Source: Nocardia sp. NBC_00565 (lineage in GTDB: Bacteria; Actinomycetota; Actinomycetes; Mycobacteriales; Mycobacteriaceae). From it: DNA of 64,000 nucleotides. Every line of letters starts with the position of its first letter. Position 1 is the first letter of the stretch. The position numbers and the translations under genes were made by a program. The DNA lies in the NCBI RefSeq assembly GCF_036345915.1, contig NZ_CP107785.1, positions 4,588,001 through 4,652,000 of the forward strand, given 5' to 3'. Shown in pieces: positions 41,516 through 51,019 of the stretch. A model generated the notes under the pieces. The model saw nothing but the letters and a program-made list of their open reading frames with translations, was not told the DNA's origin and did no database searches.

Positions 41516-43200
41516 CCGTAGTTCCAACGCCAGTCAGCTCGGTCCTCGATCTGTTCGCCGGTCACGTGCGCGCCGATCCGGAATCGCTCGCCGTCGTCGC
41601 GACGGACCGCACGCTCACCTATGCCGAGCTGGACCACCTGAGCGACCGGTTCGCCGCCGCATCGACAGCGGAGGGCGTGCGACGACAGGATGTTGTCGGC
41701 GTCTGCCTCGAGCGCTCCGCGGCCGCCGTCGCCGCGGCGATCGGAGTTCTGAAAGCTGGTGGCACGCTGCTGATGCTGGACCCCGGCCATCCACCGGCTC
41801 GGCGCGCGCAGCTCATGGCCGAGGCCGGCGCCACCTACCTCGTCGACGAGCACCGCATGCCGATCGAGGTGGGGGCGGATGTCACCGCGAATCCACCCCA
41901 GTCGGACGAGTCGGCGTATGTGGTCTTCACCTCCGGATCCACAGGCGTACCGAAAGGCGTTGTCTGTGAACATGGTTCGCTGGCGAATGTGGCATCCGCG
42001 CAACAAACGCTGCTGGCGGTCGAGGCCGGCGACCGGGTCGCGCTGATCGCGCCGTGCACCGTCGATGCCTACCTCTTCGAGCTGACACTGGGGCTGTGCG
42101 CCGGTGCCACGGTGTACGTCACCGAGGAGGCCCAACGCCATCCGGGACTGCCCCTGCGGCGATTCCTCCGCACGAACGAGATCACCGTCCTGGTCGCCAC
42201 TCCGACCACACTGCGCAGCCTCGACCCGAGCGATCATCCCACTCTTCGTCTTGTCATCAGCGCCGGAGAGGCGCTGGACACCGAGCTGGCTCGCCAGTGG
42301 GCGCCCGGCCGACGGATGGTCAATGCCTACGGCCCGACCGAGGCCACCATTTGGTCGACCATGGCCGAGATCACCGGAAGTGAATCCGAGATCTCGCTGG
42401 GCGAACCGATACCCGGAACACAGGTCGCGGTGCTGCGCCCCGATCTCACACACACCGCAGTCGGCGAGCCCGGTGAGATCTGTCTGAGCGGCGCCGGTGT
42501 CGCGCGGGGATATCTCAACGCCGAGTCGGACGGGGCGTTCGTCGACACCGCCGCGGGCCGCGCCTATCGCACCGGGGATCGGGCGGTTCGCCGCCCGGAC
42601 GGCTCGCTGATCTTCCTCGGGCGCAATGACGACCAGGTCAAGCTCGGCGGACTGCGCGTCGAACTCGGCGAGATCCGCAGCCAAATGCTGCGCCATCCAG
42701 CCGTCACCGACGCGGCCGTCCGCGAGTACCGCGGGCGACTGGTGGCGTACGTGACCGGTCCGGATACCGCAGCCCTCACCCCGGACGATCTCCTGCTCTT
42801 CATGGAAGATCGGCTGCCGCCGCAGCTGGCACCGACGACCTACCTGGTGCTCCCGGACCTGCCGAAAACACCCTGGGGCAAGCTGGATACCAATGCGCTG
42901 CCCGCCCCGGAGGAGGTCTTGCGACGGCCGGAGGAGTCCGGACTCCCCGCGCTGACGCCTATGCAGAACTATCTCGTGGCGCTGGTTGAGGAACTCATGG
43001 AGATCTCCGGCGTATCCGCCACCGACGATCTGTTCATGCTGGGCCTGAACTCGATCCTGGTTGCCAGGATGATCGACCGTATCCTGCGCGATCAGGGGGT
43101 CGAACTGGCACCGGTCGACGTCTTCCAGAATCCGACCATCGTCATGCTCGCCGAGTCCATCGGTGCGCCGCAGCCCGTGACGGAGCCGGCGTCGTCATGA
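41512..43200 (+). CDS. Stand-alone adenylation-thiolation didomain protein (first)
   Basis: 562 residues. Adenylation motifs: A3 [15 protein letters not shown]5 NAYGPTEATIW, A7 YRTGDRAVRRPDGS, A8 GGLRVELGEI, A10 TPWGKLDTNAL with the catalytic lysine. Pocket code by eye against GrsA: DAFVIAAIWK, closest in type to hydrophobic or aromatic residues. The carrier domain follows at about 485-555 with LGLNSILVARMI; the phosphopantetheine serine is present but the motif is LGxNS, not LGGxS. There is no condensation domain. A-T proteins of this kind load an amino acid for modification by P450s, as NovH does for NovI. It overlaps the P450 upstream and the thioesterase downstream, so all are co-translated. 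Confidence 0.9.
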   Translation: MTVVPTPVSSVLDLFAGHVRADPESLAVVATDRTLTYAELDHLSDRFAAASTAEGVRRQDVVGVCLERSAAAVAAAIGVLKAGGTLLMLDPGHPPARRAQLMAEAGATYLVDEHRMPIEVGADVTANPPQSDESAYVVFTSGSTGVPKGVVCEHGSLANVASAQQTLLAVEAGDRVALIAPCTVDAYLFELTLGLCAGATVYVTEEAQRHPGLPLRRFLRTNEITVLVATPTTLRSLDPSDHPTLRLVISAGEALDTELARQWAPGRRMVNAYGPTEATIWSTMAEITGSESEISLGEPIPGTQVAVLRPDLTHTAVGEPGEICLSGAGVARGYLNAESDGAFVDTAAGRAYRTGDRAVRRPDGSLIFLGRNDDQVKLGGLRVELGEIRSQMLRHPAVTDAAVREYRGRLVAYVTGPDTAALTPDDLLLFMEDRLPPQLAPTTYLVLPDLPKTPWGKLDTNALPAPEEVLRRPEESGLPALTPMQNYLVALVEELMEISGVSATDDLFMLGLNSILVARMIDRILRDQGVELAPVDVFQNPTIVMLAESIGAPQPVTEPASS

Positions 43201-43952
43201 ACCCCTGGTTCACCGACTTCGGCCGCCCGCCAACGGGATCGCCCACACTACTGTGTCTGGCCGGAGCGGGCGCCTTCGCCAGCGAGTTCCACCTCTGGCC
43301 GCAAGCATTGTCCGGGGTCGCCGATGTGACCGCGGTCGTGCTCCCCGGCCGGGAGCGGCGCATTCGTGACACCGGAATCACCACGATGCCGGAACTGATC
43401 GACGAATTGGCCGCGGCGGTACGGCCACGGCTATTGGATCGGATGGCGCTGTTCGGCCACAGCTCCGGCGCCCTCGTGATGTTCGAACTCACTCGGCGCC
43501 TGCGACAGGAATGCGGTTGGAGCCCGATCCACCTGTTTCTGAGTGCGCAGCCCGGTCCCCTGGTCCGAGAACACATTCCGTCGTCGTCGAGTTCTGACGA
43601 GGAACTGACCGATTACATCCGCACCTTCGGTGGCGCACCGGAAGACGTCCTGGCGAACGCCCCGTTCATGCGCGCGTACTTCCCGGGTATGCGGGCGGAC
43701 CTGGCGCTGTACGAGAACTACCGATACACACCGGAAGCTGCACTGGATTGCCCGATCACGACCTATATCGGCACAGCGGATCACACGACGACCGCGGAGC
43801 ATATCCACGCATGGCGCGCGGAGACGGCCGGTCCCTACGCCGCGGTCGAATTCCGCGGCGATCATCTGTTCCTGCGCACACATCTCGACGAGCTCGTCGC
43901 GGATATCGCGGCCCGCCTGAACACGGTAGGCAGTGTCGGCCGTGCCCGATGA
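43197..43952 (+). CDS. Type II thioesterase
   Basis: 251 residues, alpha/beta hydrolase of the GrsT type: LLCLAGAGAFASEFHLWPQ near the start, nucleophile elbow FGHSSGALVMFEL, PFMRAYFPGMRADLALYENY lid region and the late histidine GDHLFLRTH. Such enzymes clear misloaded carriers or release carrier-bound products. It overlaps the first A-T gene by four bases and the second A-T gene by about ten to twenty, and is encoded between its two likely partners. In a locus with no condensation or terminal thioesterase domain it could be the actual releasing enzyme. Confidence 0.92.
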   Translation: MNPWFTDFGRPPTGSPTLLCLAGAGAFASEFHLWPQALSGVADVTAVVLPGRERRIRDTGITTMPELIDELAAAVRPRLLDRMALFGHSSGALVMFELTRRLRQECGWSPIHLFLSAQPGPLVREHIPSSSSSDEELTDYIRTFGGAPEDVLANAPFMRAYFPGMRADLALYENYRYTPEAALDCPITTYIGTADHTTTAEHIHAWRAETAGPYAAVEFRGDHLFLRTHLDELVADIAARLNTVGSVGRAR

Positions 43953-45750
43953 TGGGATGCCGCTCGTCCATCAGATGTTCGAGGCACGAGCCGCGCTGGA
44001 CCCACACCGCCCGGCCGTCTGCCACGGACCACACCGGCTGACCTATCGGGAGCTGGACGACCGGGCGAACAGAGTTGCCGCCTTTCTGCGCAGCCGCCGA
44101 AGGGATGACTCTGGGATGGTCGCGATCTGTCTGCCGCGCGGACTAGATCTCGTCGTCGCGATCGTCGCCGCGACCAAAGCCGGAATCGGTTATCTGCCAG
44201 TCGATCCGACTCACCCACGCGAACGGATCAACCGGACCTTATCGACCGCCGCAGTACGCGTGATTCTGACGATGAAGGACCAGGTGGCGGACCTGTCGAG
44301 GGCGGGCGCGATCGCGACGACTGTCGATGATGCCCTGGCGGCCGCACCGACCGGGCAGTACGCCGCGGCGAGTACCCCGTCCGATTTCGCCTGCGCGATA
44401 TTCACGTCGGGCTCGACGGGGGCGCCGAAAGGGGTCGTGATCGAGCGTCGGGCGCTGGCGGCCTTTACCCGGTGGGCGTGTGCCGCCTTCGCACTGCGGG
44501 CCGGCGACCGGTTCGGGCTGGCGGCATCCCCCGGGTTCGACGCGTCGCTGTTGGAGATCTGGCCAACCCTAGCCGCCGGGGCATGTCTCGACGTTGTCGA
44601 TACCGATGTTCTGCTCGTCCCGAATCTCTTGCGGGACTGGGTGCTGACCTCCGAGGTGACGCACCTGTTTCTGACGTCGGCTCTCGCCGAGCGGGTACTC
44701 CGGCTGACGTGGCCATCCGAAAGGTGTGCGTTCCGGCGGCTCATCACCGGTGGTGATCGCCTGCAACAGCGTCCCCGTCCGAAACAGCCTTTCCGAGTCG
44801 TCAACTGCTACGGTCCGACCGAGGTGACGATCGTCGCGACATCGGCGGCTGTCGCACCCCCGGGCGGTGTGACCGGACTGCCCTCGATCGGGAAAGCCCT
44901 TCCGCACGTTGCCGTCTACGTTCTGGACAACGAGCTGCGCTTTGTTCCCGGGCCGGCCATCGGGGAGTTGTACATCGGCGGCACCGGTGTGGCGCGAGGC
45001 TATCTCGGCCGCCCCGATCTCACCGCGGAGCGGTTCGTGCCCGACCCGTTCGATCCACGGCCCGCGGCCCGGATGTACCGAACCGGCGATCTGGGCCGGT
45101 GGCTGGCGAACGGTGAGATCGAATTCTGTGGGCGCGCCGATGCACAGATCAAGATCCGCGGAAATCGGGTAGAGCCCGCTGAGGCGGCCGCGCATTTGGC
45201 GAAGCACCCCGCCGTCGCCGCCGCACACGTGCTCCCGCACTCGACCGGGCGGGCAGGTGAACTATCTCTGGTGGCCTACGTGGTGCCCGAGAACCCCGAA
45301 ATGGCCCTCGACACAGGCGATCTGAAGCGTTTCGCGGCGAGTCGACTCCCGGACTACCTGGTGCCGGCCCGCTTCGTCGTGCTGCCGCGGCTACCGCTCA
45401 CCACCAATGGAAAGGTGAACCAGGACGCCTTACCCGCACCGGAATCGGCGCCCGCATTCCACTCGGCAACGTTCAGCCCGCCGAGGACCGACATCGAACA
45501 GTGGTTGACCGAAATGTGGCAGCACATCCTGTCGGTCGACCACGTCGGTATCGATGACAGCTTCTTCGACCTCGGTGGCCACTCGCTGCTGCTGGCGCAG
45601 CTGCACGAAGCCCTCGGCCACGGCCTCGGGCGGGAGGTTCCCATGGACGCGATCATGTCGCATCACACCATCCGCACTCTCGCCGACTTCATCGCCGACG
45701 ATCAGCGGATATCACCGCCGCAGCTGGACACTTCGTCGCCGGGACCATAA
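43942..45750 (+). CDS. Stand-alone adenylation-thiolation didomain protein (second)
   Basis: 602 residues. Motifs: A3 FTSGSTGAPKGVV, A5 NCYGPTEVTIV, A7 YRTGDLGRWLANGE, A10 TNGKVNQDAL with the lysine, and a carrier domain DDSFFDLGGHSLLLAQL. Pocket code by eye: DALFIGCIVK; no secure match. There is no condensation domain. The A8 loop reads GNRVEPAEAAAH, slightly unlike the usual RVELGEIE. GTG at 43942 (VPDDGMP) is chosen; GTG at 43933 is equally possible. The reading frame ends at TAA 45750 and is followed in the same frame by an SDR remnant, so a third domain or gene may have been lost here. Confidence 0.9.
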   Translation: MPDDGMPLVHQMFEARAALDPHRPAVCHGPHRLTYRELDDRANRVAAFLRSRRRDDSGMVAICLPRGLDLVVAIVAATKAGIGYLPVDPTHPRERINRTLSTAAVRVILTMKDQVADLSRAGAIATTVDDALAAAPTGQYAAASTPSDFACAIFTSGSTGAPKGVVIERRALAAFTRWACAAFALRAGDRFGLAASPGFDASLLEIWPTLAAGACLDVVDTDVLLVPNLLRDWVLTSEVTHLFLTSALAERVLRLTWPSERCAFRRLITGGDRLQQRPRPKQPFRVVNCYGPTEVTIVATSAAVAPPGGVTGLPSIGKALPHVAVYVLDNELRFVPGPAIGELYIGGTGVARGYLGRPDLTAERFVPDPFDPRPAARMYRTGDLGRWLANGEIEFCGRADAQIKIRGNRVEPAEAAAHLAKHPAVAAAHVLPHSTGRAGELSLVAYVVPENPEMALDTGDLKRFAASRLPDYLVPARFVVLPRLPLTTNGKVNQDALPAPESAPAFHSATFSPPRTDIEQWLTEMWQHILSVDHVGIDDSFFDLGGHSLLLAQLHEALGHGLGREVPMDAIMSHHTIRTLADFIADDQRISPPQLDTSSPGP

Positions 45751-45792
45751 GACGACCGAGATCATGGCGCGACGCGGTCCGGGCCGTCCTCG

Positions 45793-45936
45793 GTGCGGTG
45801 GGCCGAGGTGGCCGCACGGTCGCCGCTGAATCGGATCGGGATGCCCGAGGACATCAGCGAGGTGGTCCAGTTTCTGGCGGGCCCGGGCCGCTGGATCAAT
45901 GGCCAGGTGCTCTACGCCAATGGTGGCGCTGCCTGA
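45793..45936 (+). pseudogene. Short-chain dehydrogenase C-terminal remnant
   Basis: Read from GTG 45793, 47 residues end in RSPLNRIGMPEDISEVVQFL, then GRWINGQVLYANGGAA and a stop. This is the standard C-terminus of classical SDR reductases (the 'R.G.PE-I...V.FL...S..I.GQ.. ..GG' pattern). The NAD-binding Rossmann motif and the YxxxK site are missing. It is in frame with the A-T gene just upstream but separated by its TAA. It is probably the tail of a deleted reductase gene of the locus. Confidence 0.75.
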
Positions 45937-46168
45937 CGTGCCGGCTTCGTGGCTGTGCGGCCGCCCACCGCGACCGTGCCGATATTTCCGATCGATCTGA
46001 CCGATGTTTCTCGCGCGGCGACGTCATAGTCTCGGCGGTCCGGGCGGGCTGCAGGATTCGAAGGACCGGCCATCGGGCATCTGTAGGAGTTGGCCGACCG
46101 CGGAGGCCTATGCAGCGATGCGGTGGTTGTACTGCGCAGTGTCCGAATGTTCGCAGAATCGAGGTGTC

Positions 46169-47194
46169 ATGGGCGAAAAGAACCGACGGTGGGTGCTGAC
46201 ACGCCGCCCCGAAGGAAACCACTACTCGGACGCGGTGGAGCTGGTGGACGGCGAGACGCCGGAGTTGATCGATGGCGACGTCCTCATCCGCAATACCTAC
46301 TTTTCCCTGGACGCGGGTACCCGAATGTGGATGGGTCCACGGGAGGACTCCTACTCACCGCCGACACCGTTGGGCTCCCCGATCATCAGCACGGTGCTGG
46401 GTTCGGTTGTGACGTCACGTCATCCGGACTTCCGAAACGGGGATCTGGTTCGCGCCTATGGCCAGTGGGCCGACTTCTCGGTGTCGCGTCCCGACGAGGT
46501 ATACGTCGAGCGGGTCAGTCGGCAGCTGGACGATCCGCGCCAACATCTCGGCGTCTTCGGCGCCAACGGGTGGACGGCGTACCTGGGCGTTCTGGAGTAT
46601 GGCGCGGCGCAACCAGGTGAAACCCTGGTCGTCTCGGCGGCGTCCGGGGTGACCGGCGCGCTCGCCGGACAGATCGCGAAGCAACATGGATGCCGGGTTG
46701 TCGGTATCACCGGTTCGCCGGAGAAATGCGACTGGCTGACCGAAGAACTCGGATTCGACGCGGCGATCGACCGCGGAGCCGAGGATTTCGAGCAAACGCT
46801 GCGAAACACCTGCCCGGACGGTATCGACGTGTACTTCGACAACGTCGGCGGCGCGATCCTGGACAGCGTACTGGGAAATATGGCGCTGTTCGGCCGCGTC
46901 GCCGTCTGTGGCCTGCTGGTCCACTACGACCAGGACGAGCCGATACCCGGGCCGACCCGTTTCGACCAGATCCTGATGAAGCGATTGACGATGCGCGGCT
47001 TCTTTTCCCCCGACTTCTACCATCGCGGTCCGGACCTCAACCGCCGGATGCGCCCCTGGTACGAACAAGGCAAACTCCGCATGACCTTCGATGTCACAGC
47101 GGGGTTGGAGAACACGCTGGACGCCTATTCGAAGCTGTTCACCGGAGCCAAGATCGGCAAATCACTGGTCCGAGTAGGCGAACCGGACAGCTGA
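46169..47194 (+). CDS. NADPH-dependent medium-chain reductase (curcumin/prostaglandin reductase type)
   Basis: 341 residues. The zinc-free MDR type: N-terminal RRWVLTRRPEGNH, then GSPIISTVLGSVVTSRHPDF, and a cofactor site VSAASGVTGALAGQIAKQHGCRVVGITGSPEKC. The dimer and active-site loop YFDNVGGAILDSVL is diagnostic of the family that reduces alpha,beta-unsaturated ketones or acids. The C-terminal FDVTAGLENTLDAYSKLFTGAKIGKSLV completes the fold. The ATG at 46169 is the natural start since similarity begins there. It lies 230 bp after the SDR remnant, with the KASIII gene 139 bp further on; a role in building or reducing an acyl chain is inferred. Confidence 0.85.
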   Translation: MGEKNRRWVLTRRPEGNHYSDAVELVDGETPELIDGDVLIRNTYFSLDAGTRMWMGPREDSYSPPTPLGSPIISTVLGSVVTSRHPDFRNGDLVRAYGQWADFSVSRPDEVYVERVSRQLDDPRQHLGVFGANGWTAYLGVLEYGAAQPGETLVVSAASGVTGALAGQIAKQHGCRVVGITGSPEKCDWLTEELGFDAAIDRGAEDFEQTLRNTCPDGIDVYFDNVGGAILDSVLGNMALFGRVAVCGLLVHYDQDEPIPGPTRFDQILMKRLTMRGFFSPDFYHRGPDLNRRMRPWYEQGKLRMTFDVTAGLENTLDAYSKLFTGAKIGKSLVRVGEPDS

Positions 47195-47333
47195 TCGTTG
47201 AAGGTGATTTCGATCGGCTCGTATCTCGAGGCGGTCCGGTTATGCGGCCGCCACCGATGCGCCGGTCGCCGCGAGTTCAAGGTACAGCCACAATATTCCG
47301 CCGCTTCCGCGCCGGGATCTCGGAGGAGTTCGA

Positions 47334-48356
47334 TTGACATCGATAACAGCACGCCGCGGCCGCCTCGCGCGGCCGGTCGGTATCGTCGGCACCGGGCTGC
47401 ACATCCCGCCTCGGATAGTGACGAACGAGGAACTGGTCGAAGGGCTCGACACGACGGACGAGTGGATCAGAGCTCGCACCGGAATCGCCGAACGCCGTTT
47501 CGCCGACCCGGAATCGGCAACCTCCGACCTGGCTGTCGAGGCGGCGCGGGAGGCACTGGACGCCGCGGGTATTCCAGCGACGGCTCTCGACGCCATCATC
47601 GTCGCCACCTTCACCCCTGATCAACCGCTTCCGGCCACCTCGTTGACGGTGAAGCAGGCACTGGGCGCGTCCGGTGCCATGCCCCTCGATCTCACCCAGG
47701 GCGCGTGTGCCGGCGGAATCTACGGATTGGTGGTGGCCGCGCACCTGATGCAGAATCCGGCATTCAGCAATGTGCTGGTCATCGGGGCCGACTGCGCCTC
47801 TCGCGCAACCGATCCACAGGATCGCACCACTCGGGTGTTCTTCGGCGACGCGGCCGGCGCCGTCGTCCTCGGGGCCGCACCCGCCGGATTCGGTCTGCTC
47901 GCCTGGGACACCGGCGATGAACTCTCGCACGCGGTGGGGATTCCCGCGGGCGGATCCAGGCTGCCGTTTTCCGAACCCGTGCTCCATGACCGCAACCACT
48001 ACCTGCAGATGGACGGGAAGGCCGCATGGAATGCGGCGACCGGCCATCTGCCACAGAGCATTCGAGCGGTCGCCGCCCGCGCGGAGGTGTCGCTGGACGA
48101 GGTCCGGCACTTCCTGCTGCATCAGGCCAACTTCAACATCTTGGCCGACGTCATGAAGCAGCTAGATATACCCGCCGACCGCGTTCCGCTCACCGTGGAC
48201 CGGCTCGGAAACACCGCCTCCGCCAGCATCTTCACCGTGCTGCACGAGCGTATGACCGACTCCATCGACCACGGCGACTATCTGATCCTGTCGGCGATCG
48301 GAGCGGGTTACCTCTGGGGATCACTCTGCTTCCGGCAGCATCTGAGCGCCGACTGA
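47334..48356 (+). CDS. Beta-ketoacyl-ACP synthase III (KASIII/FabH-like)
   Basis: 340 residues with the complete FabH triad: Cys125 in DLTQGACAGGIYGL, His263 in HFLLHQANFNIL and Asn293 in RLGNTASASIF. The start region ARPVGIVGTGLHIPPRIVTN and DEWIRARTGIAERR are typical. KASIII enzymes condense an acyl-CoA with malonyl-ACP or, in secondary metabolism, join acyl groups to amines, alcohols or carrier-bound partners. It begins with TTG after GGAGGAG and overlaps the next gene by one base (TGATG). No acyl-carrier gene is adjacent, so it may use an A-T protein as partner. Confidence 0.92.
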   Translation: MTSITARRGRLARPVGIVGTGLHIPPRIVTNEELVEGLDTTDEWIRARTGIAERRFADPESATSDLAVEAAREALDAAGIPATALDAIIVATFTPDQPLPATSLTVKQALGASGAMPLDLTQGACAGGIYGLVVAAHLMQNPAFSNVLVIGADCASRATDPQDRTTRVFFGDAAGAVVLGAAPAGFGLLAWDTGDELSHAVGIPAGGSRLPFSEPVLHDRNHYLQMDGKAAWNAATGHLPQSIRAVAARAEVSLDEVRHFLLHQANFNILADVMKQLDIPADRVPLTVDRLGNTASASIFTVLHERMTDSIDHGDYLILSAIGAGYLWGSLCFRQHLSAD

Positions 48357-49360
48357 TGCTCGCCGCCGCCGCCTTGGCTACCGATGCCGACGACCCACTG
48401 CGCTGCCTGCACGTCGGTGCCTGGGCGCCGCCGACCGTCGATGACGACGACTGGACAACCATCTCGGTGGTCGCGGCCGCGTTGAACCATCACGACCTGT
48501 GGACGCTGCGCGGAGCGGTACCCGCGAAGCAGCGGTTGCCGATCGTACTCGGCTCCGACGCGGCGGGCATCGACGACGACGGCAACGAAGTGATCGTCTA
48601 TCCGGTCATCGGTGACCGCGCCGCGGGCAATGGCGACGAGACGCTCGATCCCGATCGTTCGGTGCTCAGCGAAGTGTTCGACGGTACCCTCGCCGAGCGA
48701 CTCGCGGTACCGCGACGCAACCTCGTTCCGAAACCACCGTCGATGTCCTTCGAAGAGGCCGCGTGCCTGCCCAGCGCCTGGCTGACGGCATACCGGATGC
48801 TCTTCGAGCGGGTATCCCTCGCCAGCGGCGATATCGTCCTGGTCCAGGGTGCCGGCGGCGGAGTGTCCACGGCACTCATCGTGCTCGGCTCGGCCGCCGG
48901 TTATCGGATGTGGGTAACCAGCCGCACCGAACAGCGCCGCCAGGCGGCCGAAAAACTCGGCGCCGAAACAACTTTCGCACCGGGAGCCCGGCTCCCACAG
49001 CGAGTCGACGCGGTGATGGACACCGTCGGCGCGGCCACCTGGTCACATTCGATGCGCAGCGTCCGCGACGGCGGCCGCATCGTGGTGAGCGGAGCGACCA
49101 GCGGCGCGCTCCCGCCCGCGGAATTGACCCATGTCTTCTACCGGCAGGTGAGCATCGTCGGCTCCACTCTCGGTACGCGCGATCAGTTATCGGAGCTCAG
49201 CCACTTCTGTGTCGCCCACGGGATAACGCCGGTCATCGATCGGGTACTTCCGCTGACTCGTGCCCATGCGGGATTCGCGGCGCTGGCAGCGGGTTCGGTG
49301 TTCGGAAAGATCGTCATCGCGGTGCCGGGCACAGCTGCCGAACATGCCGATCGATCATGA
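48356..49360 (+). CDS. Medium-chain dehydrogenase/quinone reductase-like protein
   Basis: 334 residues. MDR fold with LPIVLGSDAAGIDDDGNEVIVYPVIGD, the core MSFEEAACLPSAWLTAYRMLFERV, and a nucleotide-binding turn LVQGAGGGVSTALIVLGSAAGYRMWVTSRTEQRR. No catalytic zinc cysteine-histidine pair is visible, consistent with a zinc-free reductase. Its ATG overlaps the KASIII stop. Together with the reductase at 46169 it could reduce the product of KASIII chemistry. Substrate unknown. Confidence 0.85.
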   Translation: MLAAAALATDADDPLRCLHVGAWAPPTVDDDDWTTISVVAAALNHHDLWTLRGAVPAKQRLPIVLGSDAAGIDDDGNEVIVYPVIGDRAAGNGDETLDPDRSVLSEVFDGTLAERLAVPRRNLVPKPPSMSFEEAACLPSAWLTAYRMLFERVSLASGDIVLVQGAGGGVSTALIVLGSAAGYRMWVTSRTEQRRQAAEKLGAETTFAPGARLPQRVDAVMDTVGAATWSHSMRSVRDGGRIVVSGATSGALPPAELTHVFYRQVSIVGSTLGTRDQLSELSHFCVAHGITPVIDRVLPLTRAHAGFAALAAGSVFGKIVIAVPGTAAEHADRS

Positions 49361-49489
49361 TGTCGCCAGATCGTCAGCCGATGATGTCGGCGCCGGGGTG
49401 GGCAAGGCTCCATTCCGACCATTTCGAGAGATAACCGTCTGGGGTTTCGATGATGCCGGCCGGAGCATTCCGAGTCGTCGTCGCGTCCA

Positions 49490-51019
49490 TTACGCACCGT
49501 CGATCTCCGCCGCCAGCATCGACGCGATCTGCGTCACCGCCGGTTTCCCGTTCAGCGTGACGGGCAGTTCCGGCCAGATCGCGATATGCGCGGGAACCGC
49601 AGCGGCAGGCAGCACGCGCACGAGTTCTCTGCGGAGCTCGGCCGCCTCGACACCCGCGCGAGCCAACACCGCGACAGCGACCGCCGTGCGGCCGTCCACG
49701 CGCACCCCCACCGCGACCGCATCGACAACCCTGGGGGATGCGGCGAGCGCGCTCTCGACCTCGGTGGGCCACACCCGGTTCCCGTCATCGAGCGTGATCA
49801 CCCGTGATCCACGGCTCTTGATGTAGACGTAGCCGTTTGCGTCCTGATAGCCGAGGTCTCCGGTGTACACCACCGTCTGGCCCGGAAAGGCGCGGTGAGT
49901 ACGCAGTTGGGTCGCGGCCAGTTCCGGCTGGCCGAGATAGCCGTGCATGATCCCCGGACCAGTGTGCGCGATCTCGCCGACGGTCCCGACCGGTGCCAGT
50001 GTTTGCTCATCGCTGGCGATGAACAGCGCGGACCCCTCGACAGCCCGTCCGACACTGTCGATCCGATGCCGGTGCTCCGGCGCATTGATCGGGAAGTGCG
50101 TCATCTGCCGGATCTCGGCCTGTCCGTATATCTCGAAAACGCGGACACCGGGAAGACGGGCGAACAGTTGCCGCAGACGCGAACGCGGCATGTGCAGTTC
50201 GCCGGTGAAGATATAGCGCAGCGTCGGCACATCGCCGAACAGTGGCTCATCGTCGGCACGCGCCGCTAGCTCGGCCGTCCACATCGGTGTCGCCCCACCC
50301 AGTCCGGTGATGCCCGACCGCTTGATCACATCGCCGAGTTCCTTGCCCCTGGCTCGACTCAAATGCAGTGCGGCGCCGGTGAACAGCGCGGTGAAGATCT
50401 GCACGAGCCCGAGATTGCTGCCGAAACCGACGATGCACAGGAGCCGGTCGCGCGCCGTGATGCCGCTCCCGGCGATCTGCACGTCGGCGAAGTGCTCCAG
50501 CCCCCGGCGAGTGCCGAGGACGGCCTTCGGCCGCCCGGTCGATCCCGAGGAGAAGTGTGCCTCCGCAATGCCGGGAAAAGCAGCCGAGCCGGTGCGAACC
50601 CGACCCTCCGACAAATCGAGGCCGCCGGGCCGCACTCGGATCGGCGGGAATGCGGCCCGGTCGTCGTCGGTCAGCAGCCCGGCGCCGAACTCGTCGACGA
50701 GCACACCGACCGGATCCATCCGCTCGATGAGCCACCGCCTATCGTGCGGCGAAAACCGTTCACTCAGAAAGCAGAACGCGGCACCTTCCAGCAGCAGCGC
50801 ACAGATCACCGCGACGGATTCCGGGGTCTGCCGGGCGAGTATCGGCACCAGGTGGCCCGGGCCGACGCCGAGGGCGGCAAGCCGCCTGCGGTACTGGCGG
50901 ATCGCCACTCGCAGCTCACCGAATGTCATCACGCGCGGGGGCGTGTGTTCTTCGTCGACGACAGCGGGGCGGTGGTCCGGCCAGGTGGCCAGTGCGGTCG
51001 CGAGTCGTTCACCGAACAT
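49490..51019 (-). CDS. AMP-dependent ligase (acyl/aminoacyl adenylating enzyme)
   Basis: 509 residues. Signatures: HFSSGSTGRPKAVLG (AMP-binding loop), FEIYGQAEIRQMTHFP, YTGDLGYQDANGYVYIKSRGSRVI and a C-terminal PELPVTLNGKPAVTQI. No carrier domain is attached. Pocket residues are unlike those of the amino acid A domains nearby, so a carboxylic acid is the likelier substrate. The start ATG at 51019 has GAGG nine bases upstream and lies inside the 3' end of the Rieske gene (11-base overlap), so the pair is co-translated. It converges on the KASIII/reductase genes; it could supply the acyl unit for them. Confidence 0.85.
   Translation of the reverse strand: MFGERLATALATWPDHRPAVVDEEHTPPRVMTFGELRVAIRQYRRRLAALGVGPGHLVPILARQTPESVAVICALLLEGAAFCFLSERFSPHDRRWLIERMDPVGVLVDEFGAGLLTDDDRAAFPPIRVRPGGLDLSEGRVRTGSAAFPGIAEAHFSSGSTGRPKAVLGTRRGLEHFADVQIAGSGITARDRLLCIVGFGSNLGLVQIFTALFTGAALHLSRARGKELGDVIKRSGITGLGGATPMWTAELAARADDEPLFGDVPTLRYIFTGELHMPRSRLRQLFARLPGVRVFEIYGQAEIRQMTHFPINAPEHRHRIDSVGRAVEGSALFIASDEQTLAPVGTVGEIAHTGPGIMHGYLGQPELAATQLRTHRAFPGQTVVYTGDLGYQDANGYVYIKSRGSRVITLDDGNRVWPTEVESALAASPRVVDAVAVGVRVDGRTAVAVAVLARAGVEAAELRRELVRVLPAAAVPAHIAIWPELPVTLNGKPAVTQIASMLAAEIDGA

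Noticed and set aside
41227..42696. Minus-strand open frame of 489 codons opposite the first A-T gene
   Set aside because: Mirror of a well-conserved A domain in a GC-rich codon pattern; no recognisable domain.
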